Position numbers and translations under genes: made by a program. Shown here piece by piece: positions 46,066 through 58,963 of a stretch of DNA of 64,000 nt (position 1 is its first letter; the number at the start of each line of letters is the position of its first letter). The stretch is from Pterois miles (Eukaryota > Chordata > Actinopteri > Perciformes > Scorpaenidae). The stretch spans positions 24,803,001 through 24,867,000 of the forward strand of contig CAMQGK010000638.1 of assembly GCA_947000775.1 (NCBI GenBank), read 5' to 3'. Under the pieces are notes generated by a model that did no database searches, was not told the origin of the DNA, and saw only the letters and a list, made by a program, of their open reading frames with translations.

Positions 46066-47240
46066 ACTCTTTGAGGGTCCCATTGACTCATAATCCTACC
46101 ATAAGCTGTGGAGAGGACCCGGGAGATCTGTTACACACAACACAGCATTTCCTGTTTTATTTTGGTATGCTCACCTTTGTCTCTTCCTGCCGCTGTGTGT
46201 TTCCCGCCTGTGTGATTGTCACCCTGATTGTCTCCACCTGTCCTCATCAGTCCAGCTGTCACCTGTCCCTCGTTATCACCCTCCTCTCACTGTATATCCA
46301 GTCTGTGTTTTCCTCCCTGCAAACTACTGCTGTGTGCAACACTATGGACAAAACCTAGATTTTTGATGTGGTTAAATAATGACGTCGTTTGTTAGAGGGA
46401 ACAATACAACTTCAGTGTGTGCATAGTTTTGTAATTCATCAGCGAATGGCCTAAGCTGTCAGAAAAATTCATATGTTGCCATAGGGCCTGGTGTATTTGT
46501 TAATAAGCTGTGAATGGTTGTGGGATACAACTGAAAAGTTTTGTTAGCAGGGCAGAGTGGACGTCCTCCAGGACAGCTGCTGGAGCTGAGCTCAATTATC
46601 TCCGGTTCATCAAACACCTAACTGACCTCCGCCATGAACTGAACAGCCTGACCTCACAGAGGCAGGACGTGTGCTGGGTGCATTCAGTCTACCAAATATT
46701 TAATTTAGTTTTTCATGAAGCTATAATCCAGTATCAAATAAATAAAGTACTTGGAAAGTCAGTAGAGTGTGGATCTCCACCAGGTGTGTCTGAAACGACC
46801 ACTGCTGTAATGTTTGTTTGATTGAATGAATATAAACCACTTTCTTGAACGTAAGCGAATTAGACGTGATGTTCACTCGCATGTCTCACGTAGCAGATTC
46901 AGTCTCATTTTATGCAGCTGTGTGCACTGGCTCTGTGCAGCTCAACAGCAGTTCACTGAGTAATGCTTTGTATTGACTGTTTAACGCTTCTTATGAACAG
47001 AAACGATCAGTCCTCCTGTGTGTTTAGTTTCATTAGCTGTTAGCTCTGTTGGCCAAACACAGGCAGGACTCTGCTGCCAAAATACATTATAACAAAGATG
47101 ACGCATTACAGGCTCCACCTGTTTGAAATGGCACAGAGAGGTGAAGTCCTGCCCCTTCTGGTGGACCACCATAGGACCTTGTTGTTAAAAAAATATGACC
47201 GGTAGACAACGGTGAGAGACATATTTTTTGATCCCATTTG
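46066..47240. other. Unassigned spacer
   Basis: A stretch at 46545-46680 is less A/T-rich and has an open frame (LNYLRFIKHLTDLRHELNSL), but no family was recognised and no flanking splice sites are convincing. It could be a decayed exon or retroposon. Nothing else seen. Confidence 0.3.
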
Positions 47241-47242
47241 AA

Positions 47243-47388
47243 TTCATTCATTCATTCATTCATTCATCCATCCATCCATCGTCAACCGCTTATCCCGTTA
47301 GGGGTCGCGGGGGGCTGGAGCCGATCCCAGCTGGCATTGGGCGAAGGCAGGGTTCACCCTGGACAGGTCGCCAGTCCATCGCAGGGCC
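47243..47388 (-). mobile_element. SINE/LINE 3' tail fragment, inverted
   Basis: (ATTC)n and (ATCC)n are followed by CGTCAACCGCTTATCCCGTT and GATCCCAGCTGGCATTGGGC to CCAGTCCATCGCAGGGC, almost identical to 13676-13802. Confidence 0.7.
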
Positions 47389-47629
47389 CCATTTGAATTG
47401 AAAAACATAATTTTGCAAGTCAAAAATTGATGCAATTTGGTGTAAAACTGTTGAAGTATAAGACTGAGAATACGCGTAGCATATCGCAGAAGCTACGATA
47501 ACGATTCATTTGTGAGTGGAGCATAGATAAGTTAGCTAGCTGGCTAATGTTGGTGGTGTATATTGTACTATTGAAACTAAATGATCTTATGACAAACAGC
47601 AAAGCACAAAGAAAGTGCGCTGGGACATA

Positions 47630-48084
47630 TGGTGCCTTCAAATGGGGTCGTGTTTAGCATGCTTATGAGTTGGGTCCATATGAATGGAAAGTTTCTGAAA
47701 GCTCCAAGTTCACGACTTGTGTCGTGTTTTTTGATATTGTGAGAAATGGTGGAGCCTATGGAAGTTCATGTATCAGTGCATAAAAAGTTAATATTGTAGA
47801 GTATATTGTAATTTCAGCCATATATTGTTTTTCTTGGTAATTTTATGTCAGAGGAAAATATTGATATTCTCAATAACCTCATCGTTCTCCTCTGTCATTT
47901 TGTCTTCACATCTCCTTCATTATGTTAACCACTTGCTAGCCTGCTAAATTGTTAGCCTCTGTGGCCTCTAGACTTCGACAGTAACGTTCATATTGCCGTC
48001 GCTTAGCAGCGGTGTTCTTCACGACTTAACCACTTAAATGCAATGCACGGAAAGTCGTGAACATGAGTTCACGAGTTCCATTTG
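47630..48084 (+). mobile_element. MITE, second near-full copy
   Basis: The left end TGGTGCCTTCAAATGGGGTC is shared with 9943-10447, as are the internal TTTCTGAAAGCTCCAAGTTC and GCTTAGCAGCGGTGTTCTTC. The right terminal repeat is degraded (GAGTTCCATTTGA). Confidence 0.7.
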
Positions 48085-51000
48085 ACGTGGCGCGAGGAGG
48101 GCGGTATGTGATGAGAACCGGTGGGTGTTTCCTTCCTTTGAGCTCGTGTGCCCCGTCCTGATTGTTTCCTTCGTTATCAGCCTCCTCTCATTGTGGATTC
48201 AGTCTGTGTTCCCTCCTTTGTCTCCTCTGTTTCAATGAGCCGTACGTCATAAGTTCCTTGTATTCTTCTCAATGTTATTTAGATCATTATCATCATATTC
48301 AGACCTTTCCTACATTTTTAGAAACCTGTGCCAGTTTTTTTGGACTCTCTGTGTGTCGTACCGCTTTAATGGCAATAATTTTAATGCCGCCTCTATTTGT
48401 CTGTTCTCAATGCATCTCTGTCGCCCAGTTATAATAAAAAAATGAATGAAAATCTTTGGCCAATGGGACTTTCCTGGGACAAATACGCCTGGAACCACAC
48501 AAGCCCCAGCAGGTTAGACTCCACCATGTTGTTCAGGCGTTCACACTGGTCTACATTCGTAGGGAAAAACCCCCAGACCCAAAGCAGCAGCGCACCAGGG
48601 GAGCTGAAGGCAGAGGAGGATGAAGAGCTGAAAGGCCTGCTGGGATTGCCTGAAAAGCCAGATACACGTCTTTGTTTGCTGCTGTTGGTTCTCAGCAGGG
48701 CATTAAAAAAACCAAGTCTGGATTGAAAGAAAGCCACCACTCCTGAATGTGAGCGGCTTCAAACTCCTGACACATTTGCAAAAGAAAAACTGCATTTCTT
48801 GGGATCTGACGAAGCTGAAGATTGACAGCAGTAGAGGCATTAATAATTTATAGCTTGTGCTGGTTTTCATTTTAGACAAAAGGAGGGTAGCCGCAGAAAG
48901 CAAAATCCAAAGTCCAACAAATAAGAATAAGCAGTTTGGTTTTATGAATAAAAATGTGAATCCCGGCTTGTAGGACAACTTGAATATTATTTTATGCCTC
49001 TCTGGCTCATATATTTCTCCAAAACATGTGGAATAAGATTGTCTGACTGAGGCAGCCTGGACATCCAGAGGCCAGAGAGAAAGAGTCGATCAATGCAGCT
49101 GCTTATTTTCATTTGGCGTGTTTCTGGCCACCTGCCTGCTGTAAATGAGGTTGACTGGTTAAAAATCATCTGAAATAGGTTAAAAAGCTTTGTACAGCTG
49201 AGGCAAACCTGTCTCCTACAAAATTACATTTCAAAACAACTAAACTGCATTCTCAGTTATGTTTTTAAGGCAACGCATTTTCTCCCAGGTTATGGTCGCA
49301 GTTTCAAACAGAACATAAAATGCAATTGCACTACTTAGTTAAACTTTGGCAACAAAACTACTGGGTTAGGTTTAGTAAAAAACATTATGGTTGGGTTTAA
49401 AAATGACTTCAGTTTCCTGGGGGAAGGTCTTACTTTGACCCATCCACCTATCTGCCCGTAGTGGACATTCTTGCTTATTATAATCATTATTATACAACAT
49501 AACTTTCAATAATCTTATAAAGTTGCTTGATATAAGATAAGATAACATAAGATAAGATGAACCTTTATTAATCCCCGGAGGGAAATACTGCCCACTGTTA
49601 CCTGCTCTGCTCTCACTCGTCACACGCTGTGACCGGCCGCGGACTTACAAACATAATCCGTGACAAACGTGACTGAGAATGTGTTTTAGTGTTTTAGCTA
49701 TATGGGAATTTTTGGGAGACAGAGCTCGATTAAAGTTTGAAATTGAAACAAAACAAATTTAAATGAATCAGTGTTGACTTTTGGTTGTGACAGTGTGTTG
49801 TCCACCTGATTTCCTCCCTGCACAGACTTCTGCAGACTATTACAAACATATCTGTGATGTCAAAAACAAATGTATTCAGGGAGAAACTACTGTATGTTTC
49901 CCTCAAAATTGTAACTGACAATGCAGTTTTGTTGTCTGGTAACATAATCTTTTGGAGACCAGACGGCTGGACTATGAAGCAGGATTTAGGGTTAGCGAGG
50001 TAACTTCAGGGTTAACCCATCGGGGTTTTCTGTCCTACAATAGCGGTTCACTTCTTACCGGGGTAGATCGCCATGGTAACTTATGCTGAACACCTACCCT
50101 GCTCCCGAGCAGGTTGTGATCCAGATAAGAGATCAGTCGTATGAAAGCACCGCCTGCTGACCAATCAGAGCTCAGTGCACAGATCGTATGATAATATTAC
50201 ACAAATACCACAAAGTTTAAATCCTAATCCAGGGTAAAATCAACAAATACAGGAAGGACAGCTGGCTGTATGCTGTGGGTGCTTAACACTTTGAATTATG
50301 TTTTTAGATTTATTTTTTTTTCTTGCTCTTGAGTCCGTTTCACACTGCCGGAGTCGGAGACGCAGCAGAAAAACCGCTGAAATAGTCATGCAAGCCGCAT
50401 TGTTCGTAAAAGGCATAATGAAGTGTAATCCAACAATCCATTACACTTCTAAAAGCTGTTTATAATATCCAGGCCCCATCTAGATGACTATATCTGACTT
50501 TTGAGTATTTTTTCAAATTAATAAGTCTATTAATTTAGGCATTCACACATCAGCTATTTTTTTCTTTTGCCAGCTTTTCCTGCGCTTGGAGGCTTCAGCT
50601 ATGTTGCTTTAGTCTGGATTATGTGTTTCAGTTCTTCATATTTGTCTAATATAATTTGCTCTTGGTTTGTTAAATGTGCGGCTCTACCTGTCTGACTTGT
50701 CCATGTTTGTGATTGGTCATATGCTGTAAGCATCACCCCGTTCATAGCAAGATGGTTTACACATCGCTTATGTCATTGTTTATACAAAAAATATTGTTTA
50801 TTTCAGCTTTAAACAAATTGAGTGCAGCACTAGATGCCACCAGATCCTACATACTGCACCTTTAATATCTGCTTTCAACAATACCAAATTGGACATTTGT
50901 ACAACAGCTGACATGACTGGTAATATACAGTTAGAGATCATGGACCATTATGATGACTCCAATGATGGATGCATGGAGATTTAGCGCTTTCTCTCCTGGA

Positions 51001-52500
51001 CAGTAAAATGAATATTGTGACTGTAAGCTGTGACCCTGATAGTGTCATGATTGAGCAAAAGGGAAAAAAATAAACAGCCAAATAGTAATTTATCCTGACA
51101 TTAGGGGCTTTAATATGTCTGGTATCTTACTGGAGTTTGATTCATGGATTTACAGTACTATCTACAACTGAAGTTCAGTCTTAAAAGTTCTCATATTTCT
51201 GTATCTACTCTTTCTAACCACCTTCTGTATGAATTCTCCTTTGTGTGAATAATATTTGGTCAGCAGCTGATTTACTCATAAAAACAGGAAGAAAATGTCA
51301 CAAGCCAAGAAAGCAGTGGTAGACATACCTGTAATAGACTGTGACAAGGCTACGAACTGTGGGTGAGGACTGACTTCAAAGGAACTCAATAAAGAAACCT
51401 GTATTTGTGACAGTAAAATCAATGTCTCTCTTTTTCTATTTTTACACCAGAATGTGGCTTTCGAAGCAAGAGCCATTGTCAAAAATATTTATGAAACACG
51501 CAGAGTGAGAGGGCTTTAATTGATATGACTGTTATTAGAATTCATCTATGCTTGATATTTGTATAATAAACTATAATCCATACCTCTCACTTGGCTGTGT
51601 GTGAAATGATGTGGAGGAGGATTAGCGGGTCCCTGGAGAAATCTCCCACTGAGCTTACTTTACTTTCATGTATTCACTTTTGTCTGCATGCTGTTAACGG
51701 CCCTATCTATGGCACGATAGAAAAAAAAAACAACCCTTGAGAGTGCTAATTAAGTGATTTTTTTTCCAGCAAACTGATTTTGATAGCATGTCTCTAGCAC
51801 ATGCTAAATGTGTCATTTTCTCCCCATAGTTGATGAAAATATTCTCTGAAGATTTTGAGCACCTATCTGTTCCTTCTTTTTGAATTGTGTCCTGATTGGT
51901 GACAGGTATTGCGTTTGAAATGGCTCGGCTCGTCTTTTCGCATGCATTTTTTTTTTTATTGCTTTATTTTTTCACATTACTGCTGCGCTGTGCTCTCTTA
52001 ACAGCCATTAATAATTGTCCCCACCACATAATGAAGAGTCTCTGTGCCTGACAATGTAGTGCCTGCTGCTAAACAAGACTCCAGACACCCTTCAGCAGCA
52101 AGGCATGCACGCTCAAAATGATGTTGTTTTTCCACCAGAGGGCAACATGTGTACTGTAATCCACAAACAGACCTTATGTCTCCTTCACTCCTCTAGATGT
52201 AAATCACATTACCATTACCAGTAAGCCATTGACAGTCTCTTATGGGTATAGAAATGCCATTTATTTTAATGGGAAACCCTCTCACTTTTCACACACTGAG
52301 GGGAAAAGGAAAGCTTTGTTTCGCTGCAGATATCTCCATAACGATGCAATATACTGTGCAACATTATCTGCTTTCTTCCTACAAAAGAAGCTGTAATGTA
52401 TATTTTGCGTGCGTTAAATGGTATATAAGAGCACACTGGCTGTGAATAAAGCATTCATTACATAGCTTCCACCTTTAGGTGTCTCTCAAGCTCTGTGCAG
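48085..52500. other. Gene-free spacer with minor repeat debris
   Basis: No exon recognised. A retroposon tail with repeated GATAA and CCTTTATTAATCCCCGGAGG lies at 49530-49590. A short inverted end of the AGTGTGTAGGATTTG repeat lies at 50825-50870. An open frame at 48397-48726 has no recognisable similarity. Confidence 0.4.
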
Positions 52501-52517
52501 GCCCTGCAGTATAGCCA

Positions 52518-52640
52518 GTACAGATAAATGGCACCTCGTTAATCAAATCTGCATGAGTGCGCTCAGGTTGCCATGGCAATAATTATCAGAGCTGCCTAAT
52601 TAACTTTCTCAATTGCTTAATGATATACGACCCTCTGAAC
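52518..52640. promoter_or_regulatory. Candidate conserved regulatory element with X-box
   Basis: It contains GTTGCCATGGCAAT at 52567-52580, one base off the palindromic RFX X-box. Around it are homeodomain-like CTAATTAACT and CGTTAATCAAATCTGCATGA motifs. The dense, non-repetitive mix of such motifs in a gene-poor interval upstream of foxo6 resembles vertebrate conserved non-coding elements. Conservation itself cannot be seen from one genome. Confidence 0.3.
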
Positions 52641-53639
52641 TCCCTCATTTTTTTCTCTCTCTAATCCAAGTTGTTGTGTTTTTATTCCTCCATTTTCACT
52701 CCCCAGTGTTAGCCCGTGACCGCCAAGATAATAGAAATTATAGAGAAATTAAATTCAGCACCACATCATTTCCTGATCATGAAATGGGAGGGAGGGGGTT
52801 GGCGTCAAACTTCACATGCAGCACAAGCACACGCTACTGAATGCCGACGCATGTAGCCGATGTGTGTCTGGCCTGTACGGTGTGTGACTCGCATACTTTG
52901 TCTTCGGCGGTGACCTCGTGTGACAGCTGACTGAAGGTTGGGAGCAGCGGCCCTGTCGTCCCTGATCAGCCAGGCGAAACTCTTGAGATACAGCGAGACA
53001 GGGGGAATCGTACCTGGTGACACCCACCCTGCCATCCTCTGTCACAGCCGGCCTCCAGTACTGTCTACTGCCTCTCTTTACAGCCTCCTGTCAACCTGTG
53101 GCCCCCTCACTGGCTGCCGTCCACACCAATCCCAAGTTGTTCTCACTAAGAGGAAGTTTAGAAGTTGTGCGTGAAAAGCTGTTGTCTGGGGCCGATACTG
53201 GACACTGTCCAATGGGTGCCTTTCTTATGGTGACATGAAGCCTTTGTGTCCATGCCATGACTAAACAAGAAGACACACCAAGAAGAAACAGTACATTGCA
53301 TAGTTTCTTGACCTGAAAAGGCTCCAAGTCATGAGTCTCTTTCCTCTAAACTCAGACTACTGACATTTCATCCATTAATGTGCAATATCAATTCGTACCA
53401 CTGTGCAATATCAGTATTTCAGTCTTCATAATGTGCAATAATGTGAATTCAACCATGCAGTGTCTCTCTGTTTACCCATTTATTATATCTTATTTTTCTT
53501 GCCTGATAAGTCTTGTTGTTGCACTGTCCCTTTTGCTCCTGTAACACTGCAGATATCCCCTGTGGATATATCAATATACCGTGTACAAAGTGGATATAGT
53601 CACCGCGACATCACCCATTAGTTTGTGAACATTTGAAGC

Positions 53640-54085
53640 CTTGAGTCCGACACCATCATGATTATTTGCAACCAGAAGTGACACAAGAGGGTGGAGCAAA
53701 GTACAACTGTACACTAAATAAGACATTTTTAACTTTCATTAACAGAAAACACACTGTGAAAGGGTTAAAGATGTAAGATGAAATCAGGGACAACTCCCAG
53801 ACTGGACAGGCTGTGGTGGCCACCTGTCAGTCAACTACACTCTACAGCATCCCCTGATTTATGGTCTATTTGACTCTACATGGGACCATAACTTACTAAA
53901 TGAACATTATGCTGAATTGAAGAAGACTTGAAACTAGTGATTGAGACCATAAACTCATGTTTACAAAGTTTACTGAGGTAATAAATCCAGTGAGAAGTAG
54001 GCTCATTTTCTCATAGACTTCTATACAATCAGACTTTTTTTTGCAACCAAAGGAGTCGCCCCCTGCTGGATATTAGAAAGAATGC
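53640..54085 (-). repeat. Interspersed repeat, inverted partner of 44932-45455
   Basis: Contains CAGTCAACTACACTCTACAG, ATTTATGGTCTATTTGACTC, AAACTCATGTTTACAAAG, TTTACTGAGGTAATAAATCC and GGAGTCGCCCCCTGCTGG in the order expected for a reversed copy. Confidence 0.65.
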
Positions 54086-54229
54086 AGCAAATATGAAGAC
54101 CAAGCAGACATAAACCTGGCAACATCATCTTACACTGGTCGTGGCTAACACTTCATATATAACCCATGTAATCAGATCATATGTAATCCACATAATCATG
54201 GGTTAGGGTTACTCAGTATACGCAGCGGT

Positions 54230-54545
54230 ATACAGTAAGAGCGATAAAGTCCATGAAGGGAGGAGGTCTAAAAACACTGGGCTTTCACCGAGGAGACCTG
54301 TTCATGTCCTGTGTGAAACCACATGTCAACGTTAACTTATTTGTCATGTAACTTCTGTACTTAAGTAATGCTATTTCTATAGTTTAACCCAAGCTGTGAT
54401 CTTTCCCTAAACCTAACCAAGTAGTTTTGTTGCCTAAAGACCGCAGACATTTGTAGAATAATGCAAAACAACAAACAAATAAAATAACTTTTTGTAAGAT
54501 ATCATACAAACTGTTGTATGATGGGAATGTAATTTGAACACCAGC
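54230..54545 (+). repeat. Interspersed repeat family with CTAAACCTAACCAAGTAGTT, copy 1
   Basis: It shares blocks with 56370-56750 and 59100-59312: TTCCTAAACCTAACCAAGTA, GTTTTGTTGCCTAAA, ATAACTTTTTGTAAGATATC and GTTGTATGATGGGAATG. Some copies have TGTATGCATGTAA and ACACGTTGCTGGACG. Not identified; possibly a DNA transposon remnant. Confidence 0.6.
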
Positions 54546-54985
54546 TTTTAAACCAACATGGACAACAAGCTCTCCAAGAAAAAAAAAAATCTAAATTTGG
54601 ACAACCACAGATCCATAAAAACTGGGCAAGCTCCATCTGCTGATGAAGATCAGACCAGAACAGCTACTAAATGGTGAGGTTGTATTCTTGACTTCTATTT
54701 CCAAAGTCAAGAATGAGCTTTGAACCTCAGCCTAATGTGTTATTTAAGGTTGAAGAAAATGGTGGTAGAGCCCCAGCTCTGTTCGTGTTGCTCCTCTCTG
54801 TGAACCCTCTGTTGTAACGGTCTTCCAGAGGCCATATTGCGCTGAAACCCGGCCGTCCAGACCCGTGCCTGAGTTCTGGGATCAGTGCTGGGTTAGCAGA
54901 CCACAAGGCCTGGAAGAGTTCAACTGATTAACTTTCTGCAACCACCATCAGGAAGCTTTATAGGACTGGGTCAAATCAAGCTTTG

Positions 54986-54987
<2 letters not shown>

Positions 54988-55018
<31 letters not shown>
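54988..55018. repeat. Poly(A) run
   Basis: Thirty-one A residues, perhaps the tail of a retroposed copy. No parent gene was recognised upstream. Confidence 0.95.
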
Positions 55019-55023
<5 letters not shown>

Positions 55024-56369
55024 TTACAGCGCGGTTACCACCAATGTCTGCCATATGTCTGGCACCGCCCGCTGACACAGTGTGATACCATTCCCTGTTT
55101 CATTTCTCACATAACCAAATTTCACAAAAACCAAACCATCCTTTTGCTCAGAAGACCTACCCGTGTCTTAATTGTACCTGCTGGCTTTTGTTGCTTTCAA
55201 GCCAGTGGGGAAAAGTGGCAGAGAAAGATTATCTTTGTAACACCTCTGCACTGCATCACTATGTATTTTTTCCTCTTGTGAGTGGATTTCATGGTTGAGA
55301 GTGCAATTTGAAATAGGATTAACAGTAGGTGTCGGGTAGTGTTAGCTAAACCTCTTTATGTCAGGTACGGCAGAGAGAAGTCTGTCACTGCGTCTGCCTG
55401 AACCCTTTCACCGCTGAACATTGCTTGAGGGGGATTCTTTAAATATTACTAAAACTGTATTTGTATTCATCAAAGAGCTGCGAGGCAGGCAGGCGCAGCA
55501 CAATGCTGTGGTTTCTACCTATATAAAGCAGAAGAAAAAAGACACACATGCAGTATTAGACAGCCTCAACATGTACTGCCAATATGGGCGCAAAATGCAG
55601 CCTTGTGTTTTTTTGGGGGGGGGAGAAAAAAAATGTCTTTTTTTTTTTTTTTTTAATCTAAGTGCCTGGGTGACATTGGGAGGCCACATGGTTGGCTGCG
55701 GCCCAGACCCACAGAGAGGATGCATTCCTGGGATGGCCATTGGCAGTGTACAGGCTGAGATGCCCAACCCTCCGATCCCACAATTTCCGCACACAGCAGC
55801 GAGTCCCGCTGGAAAACAACACTTTTGGCAGTCTTATGTAACTGGGGCTGGTTGTAAAGAAAAGGGAGGGCTGGAGGGAGGGATTATGGACTGATGGAGA
55901 GAAAGAAAAAGAGAGGGAAGGTTGTTTAAGGCTGAACATTGAAACAAAGTTGAGTGCTGTAATAGACTTGCCCAAAGCTAGTGTGTAGCCTAACCCAAAA
56001 GATTCCAAACTAGGTGTCACAGAGGACAAACACAAAGTTGGTTTTCATTTTAAAAAGCACCACAGTAGGTAGTTTCACTCATTAGTCCTTTATCTTTGGT
56101 GGAACATGTGCTAATTAATGACTTGAGCGACTTTAGTCTTTGAAATTAAAAAGCATGTTTTAGCTGAATTATCCTTTGTCAGGGCTCATTAGTGCTTGTC
56201 ATAAAAATTCAGTCCTAAAGGCCTTAACATACCCCCGGTACGTACACACACCATATGTAAGTAATGCCCTGTAGTTTGTGTATATCCCACAAAATCAATG
56301 TGTGTAATTCATGTAATTGTGAACCAGGAAATATGAAGAGGAGCAAACGTTGTGTAGAAAAGAGATGTA
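55019..56369. other. Gene-free spacer
   Basis: No exon, RNA gene or clear element recognised. A G-run and T-run lie at 55613-55655. The open frames here contain homopolymer stretches and no family similarity. Confidence 0.4.
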
Positions 56370-56750
56370 GTGGATTGGTGGGTTAAAAATACCAGACTTT
56401 TGCCCAGGAGACTGCCGTTCATATCCCGTCTGAAACCACAAATCAACGTTGATTTATTTGTCACGTAACTTCCGCAAGTAACGCTGCTTCCGGAGTTACT
56501 CTAAGCTAAACCCCGATTCTTTCCTAAACCTTACTAAGTAGATTTGTTGCCAAAACCAAACCAAGTCGATCTTTTTTTAAAAAGAACTAAATTGTTTTAT
56601 TACCTAAACCTAAGGAAGTTGTTTCCTGTGAATATAGAAGTTTATTTTGTAAAGACTGTATGCATGTAATGAGTACACGTTGCTGGACGAACAAAAAAGG
56701 AATAACTTCTTTGTAACATCGACAACAACCTGTTGCATGGGAATTCCTTT
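56370..56750 (+). repeat. Interspersed repeat family with CTAAACCTAACCAAGTAGTT, copy 2
   Basis: Contains TTTCCTAAACCTTACTAAGT, GAAGTTTATTTTGTAAAGAC, TGTATGCATGTAATGAGT and ACGTTGCTGGACG. Its left part (ATATCCCGTCTGAAACCACA) also matches copy 1 at about 54306. Confidence 0.6.
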
Positions 56751-57246
56751 GAATATTATATGTCTAGGGCTTTTATTGTGAAAAGTAAAAACGGATGGAG
56801 TGGATCTGGTCTGTGCTGCCTTTGTCGAATTTGAATGGAGGAATAAAGTTTGCCGTCTTCGGACTATAGAGCCTCTGTGTTGTTCTTAGGTGCAACTCAA
56901 CTTGTTCATCTCAAAGTCAAGATCTGCTCTATATGAAAAGCATCTTGAGATAACTTCTGTCATGATTTGACACTATGTAAAAAATAATTTCATTGAACTG
57001 AATGTGATTGGTTGATGCCTTCATTTGCGCTGCAAAAGCTCAGGAAAATTAACTTTATGCTCCCGGTGTGTATGAATACTGCTCTACAAGTCAGTCTGAT
57101 TTTCATAGTTTTGGTTATAATATCCATCAATATTGATAACATTGTTTTCACCAATGTAATTGCTGAGATGTGGACCATTACCTTCCACTGCAGCTGGATT
57201 CACGAGATCATGTGAGAACCGTGAAAACTGATCATTATAAACAACA

Positions 57247-57513
57247 ATGGCAGCTCCTGAACAGGTTAGCATTGATACTGCCATAGCATCAGTTATATCA
57301 GAAGCGGAGAGTATTTCTTCATTGAAAGGAGAGCAAAGAACGTCACTGAAGGCTTTCCACAATGGAAAAGATGTTTTTGCTTTTCTCCCGACTGGTTTCG
57401 GGAAGGGTTTGATTGACAGGTGGTTCATCCAATCACCCGCCAAGAATATTTTAAAAGTGCTTGCCCTTTTCCAAACAGTTTCCAAGGATGACTTCTCAGA
57501 TGGGTCTGTGTAA
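57247..57513 (+). pseudogene. RecQ-like helicase N-terminal fragment, decayed
   Basis: The 88-residue frame from an ATG reads MAAPEQVSIDTAIASVISEA, then a RecQ-type entry region SSLKGEQRTSLKAFHNGKDV and FAFLPTGFGKGL. LPTGFGK is the Walker A motif, but the residue after Lys is Gly instead of Ser/Thr, which should disable ATP binding. After it the expected helicase sequence is lost; an unrelated-looking segment (IDRWFIQSPAKNILK) ends at a stop. No motif II or DEAH box follows. Fish genomes carry many dispersed copies of such WRN/RecQ-like helicase frames, so this is probably a transposon-borne copy with an internal deletion. Confidence 0.6.
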
Positions 57514-58692
57514 TAAACCGTCAGGTGTGTCAGGTTAGGAGCATGGTAACGTTGCTTTCAAGTCAGATGGCTCAAGAAACAAGCAGTCAGACAGTATTAG
57601 GAAACCACATTTTCTCTAAAAGCTGGTTCTGGTTCAAGCACCTTGAGGGAGCTGCAAGGTCCTGACAGGTTTATTTCCATTGTGTTGCGTTGGCATGAAG
57701 ACATCCATGGGCCATGGTTGAAATTCAGCTTTATGATAAAATGAAGTGGAAATCTCAGGGTGCCACCATCTCTTCCTTTCTGTTTTGCCTCATTATGAGC
57801 AGAGAAGAGCACATCCCAACTTCCTTGATTGGAGGCGGTGGCAGCAGTCAGTGTTACTCAACAGTTGAAAGCCTCAGGGTTTCCCAAGGCAGGGAGTGGC
57901 ATCCCCCTACGCCAGTAAACACATCAATAATCCTGCAGGTTGACTGACTGGCTCACTGGCATAAAGCATGAAAATGAAGGGGGACTGTGGAGAAGAGGCA
58001 ATTAGTGTTCACTCTAAAGTGTGTGGGTCCTAGGAGTAGTTAGTGATGTAGTGTTAAAAAGGAGGGTAAACCCTGAGTCCCAGTTGGTGATCAGCCTAAT
58101 GCAAACGAGACAAAAGATAAATCAATTAGTGTCTAAGAAAAGAGTGAACTTTTCAATATTATAAACCCAATTTCATGTACAGCAACATCCATAAACTGGA
58201 CACTACTTACTGCTTTCGTGAATTTCCATGAACAGGACATTTTAGAAAATACACTTCTTTGTTAGGGATCACTATCACCCCTGTGTCCAGTACCAGCAGG
58301 TCTGTGATGTATTTAAGCAAATATCAGCAAACTAAAAATAGGCCTTCAAAACTTCCCTTCTCTTGCGGTGTAGAAATACAAATGCATTTCACAAGTCTCC
58401 ATTCCTAAATGACAGAGCGGGCCTTACAAAATAACCCACATGAAGATTTACTGATGTGCCACCTCTAAGGTTAAAGCTGCATTACAGTAATTGATTTTTT
58501 GGGCCTCTTGGGGACAACAATGGCATATTATCACTTCATAAAGTTGTTGGTGGTGAACGTGGTGGTGAACAAATCCTTGCCTATTTAAGGATCTCATGGA
58601 GCAACATTAGCATTCATTTGGTGACTGGCCACCAGGTGATTACTTTATCTGCTTACCTTTTAGTGCTCGTCAGGTCGTGCACAATTTTTCAG

Positions 58693-58726
<34 letters not shown>

Positions 58727-58960
58727 GAAAACAGCTGCAGCTGGAAATGAGGTTATGAGAGAGGTGAGGCTGAACCAAAACAGTGAGCTGAAAGATGATG
58801 AAACCCTTTGTAGAGCAGAGGGGAACTGTAAAGTCACTATGACTGACCCCTTTGACATTACACAAGAAGATGAGACACTTTTAACTGGGATATATGTGCT
58901 AAACTAGGCTAAAATGTCACAGCTGCCTTGGGTCAGAGGGCTCACTGAACCCCCTAACAA
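57514..58960. other. Gene-free spacer
   Basis: No coding sequence supported. A T-run of about 25 bases lies at 58698-58722. A short frame following it contains no recognisable motif. Confidence 0.4.
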
Positions 58961-58963
58961 TCT

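Noticed and set aside
46510..46821. Open frame with LNYLRFIKHLTDLRHELNSL
   Set aside because: Looks mildly protein-like but has no recognised homology and no clear exon borders.
48397..48726. 109-codon frame with a Glu-rich segment (GELKAEEDEELKGLLGLPEK)
   Set aside because: No recognised family, no convincing splice sites or promoter, and the opposite strand is equally open. It may be a decayed exon, but this cannot be supported.
57084..57485. 133-codon minus-strand frame opposite the helicase fragment
   Set aside because: No recognisable domain; the plus strand carries the helicase motif, so this is its shadow.
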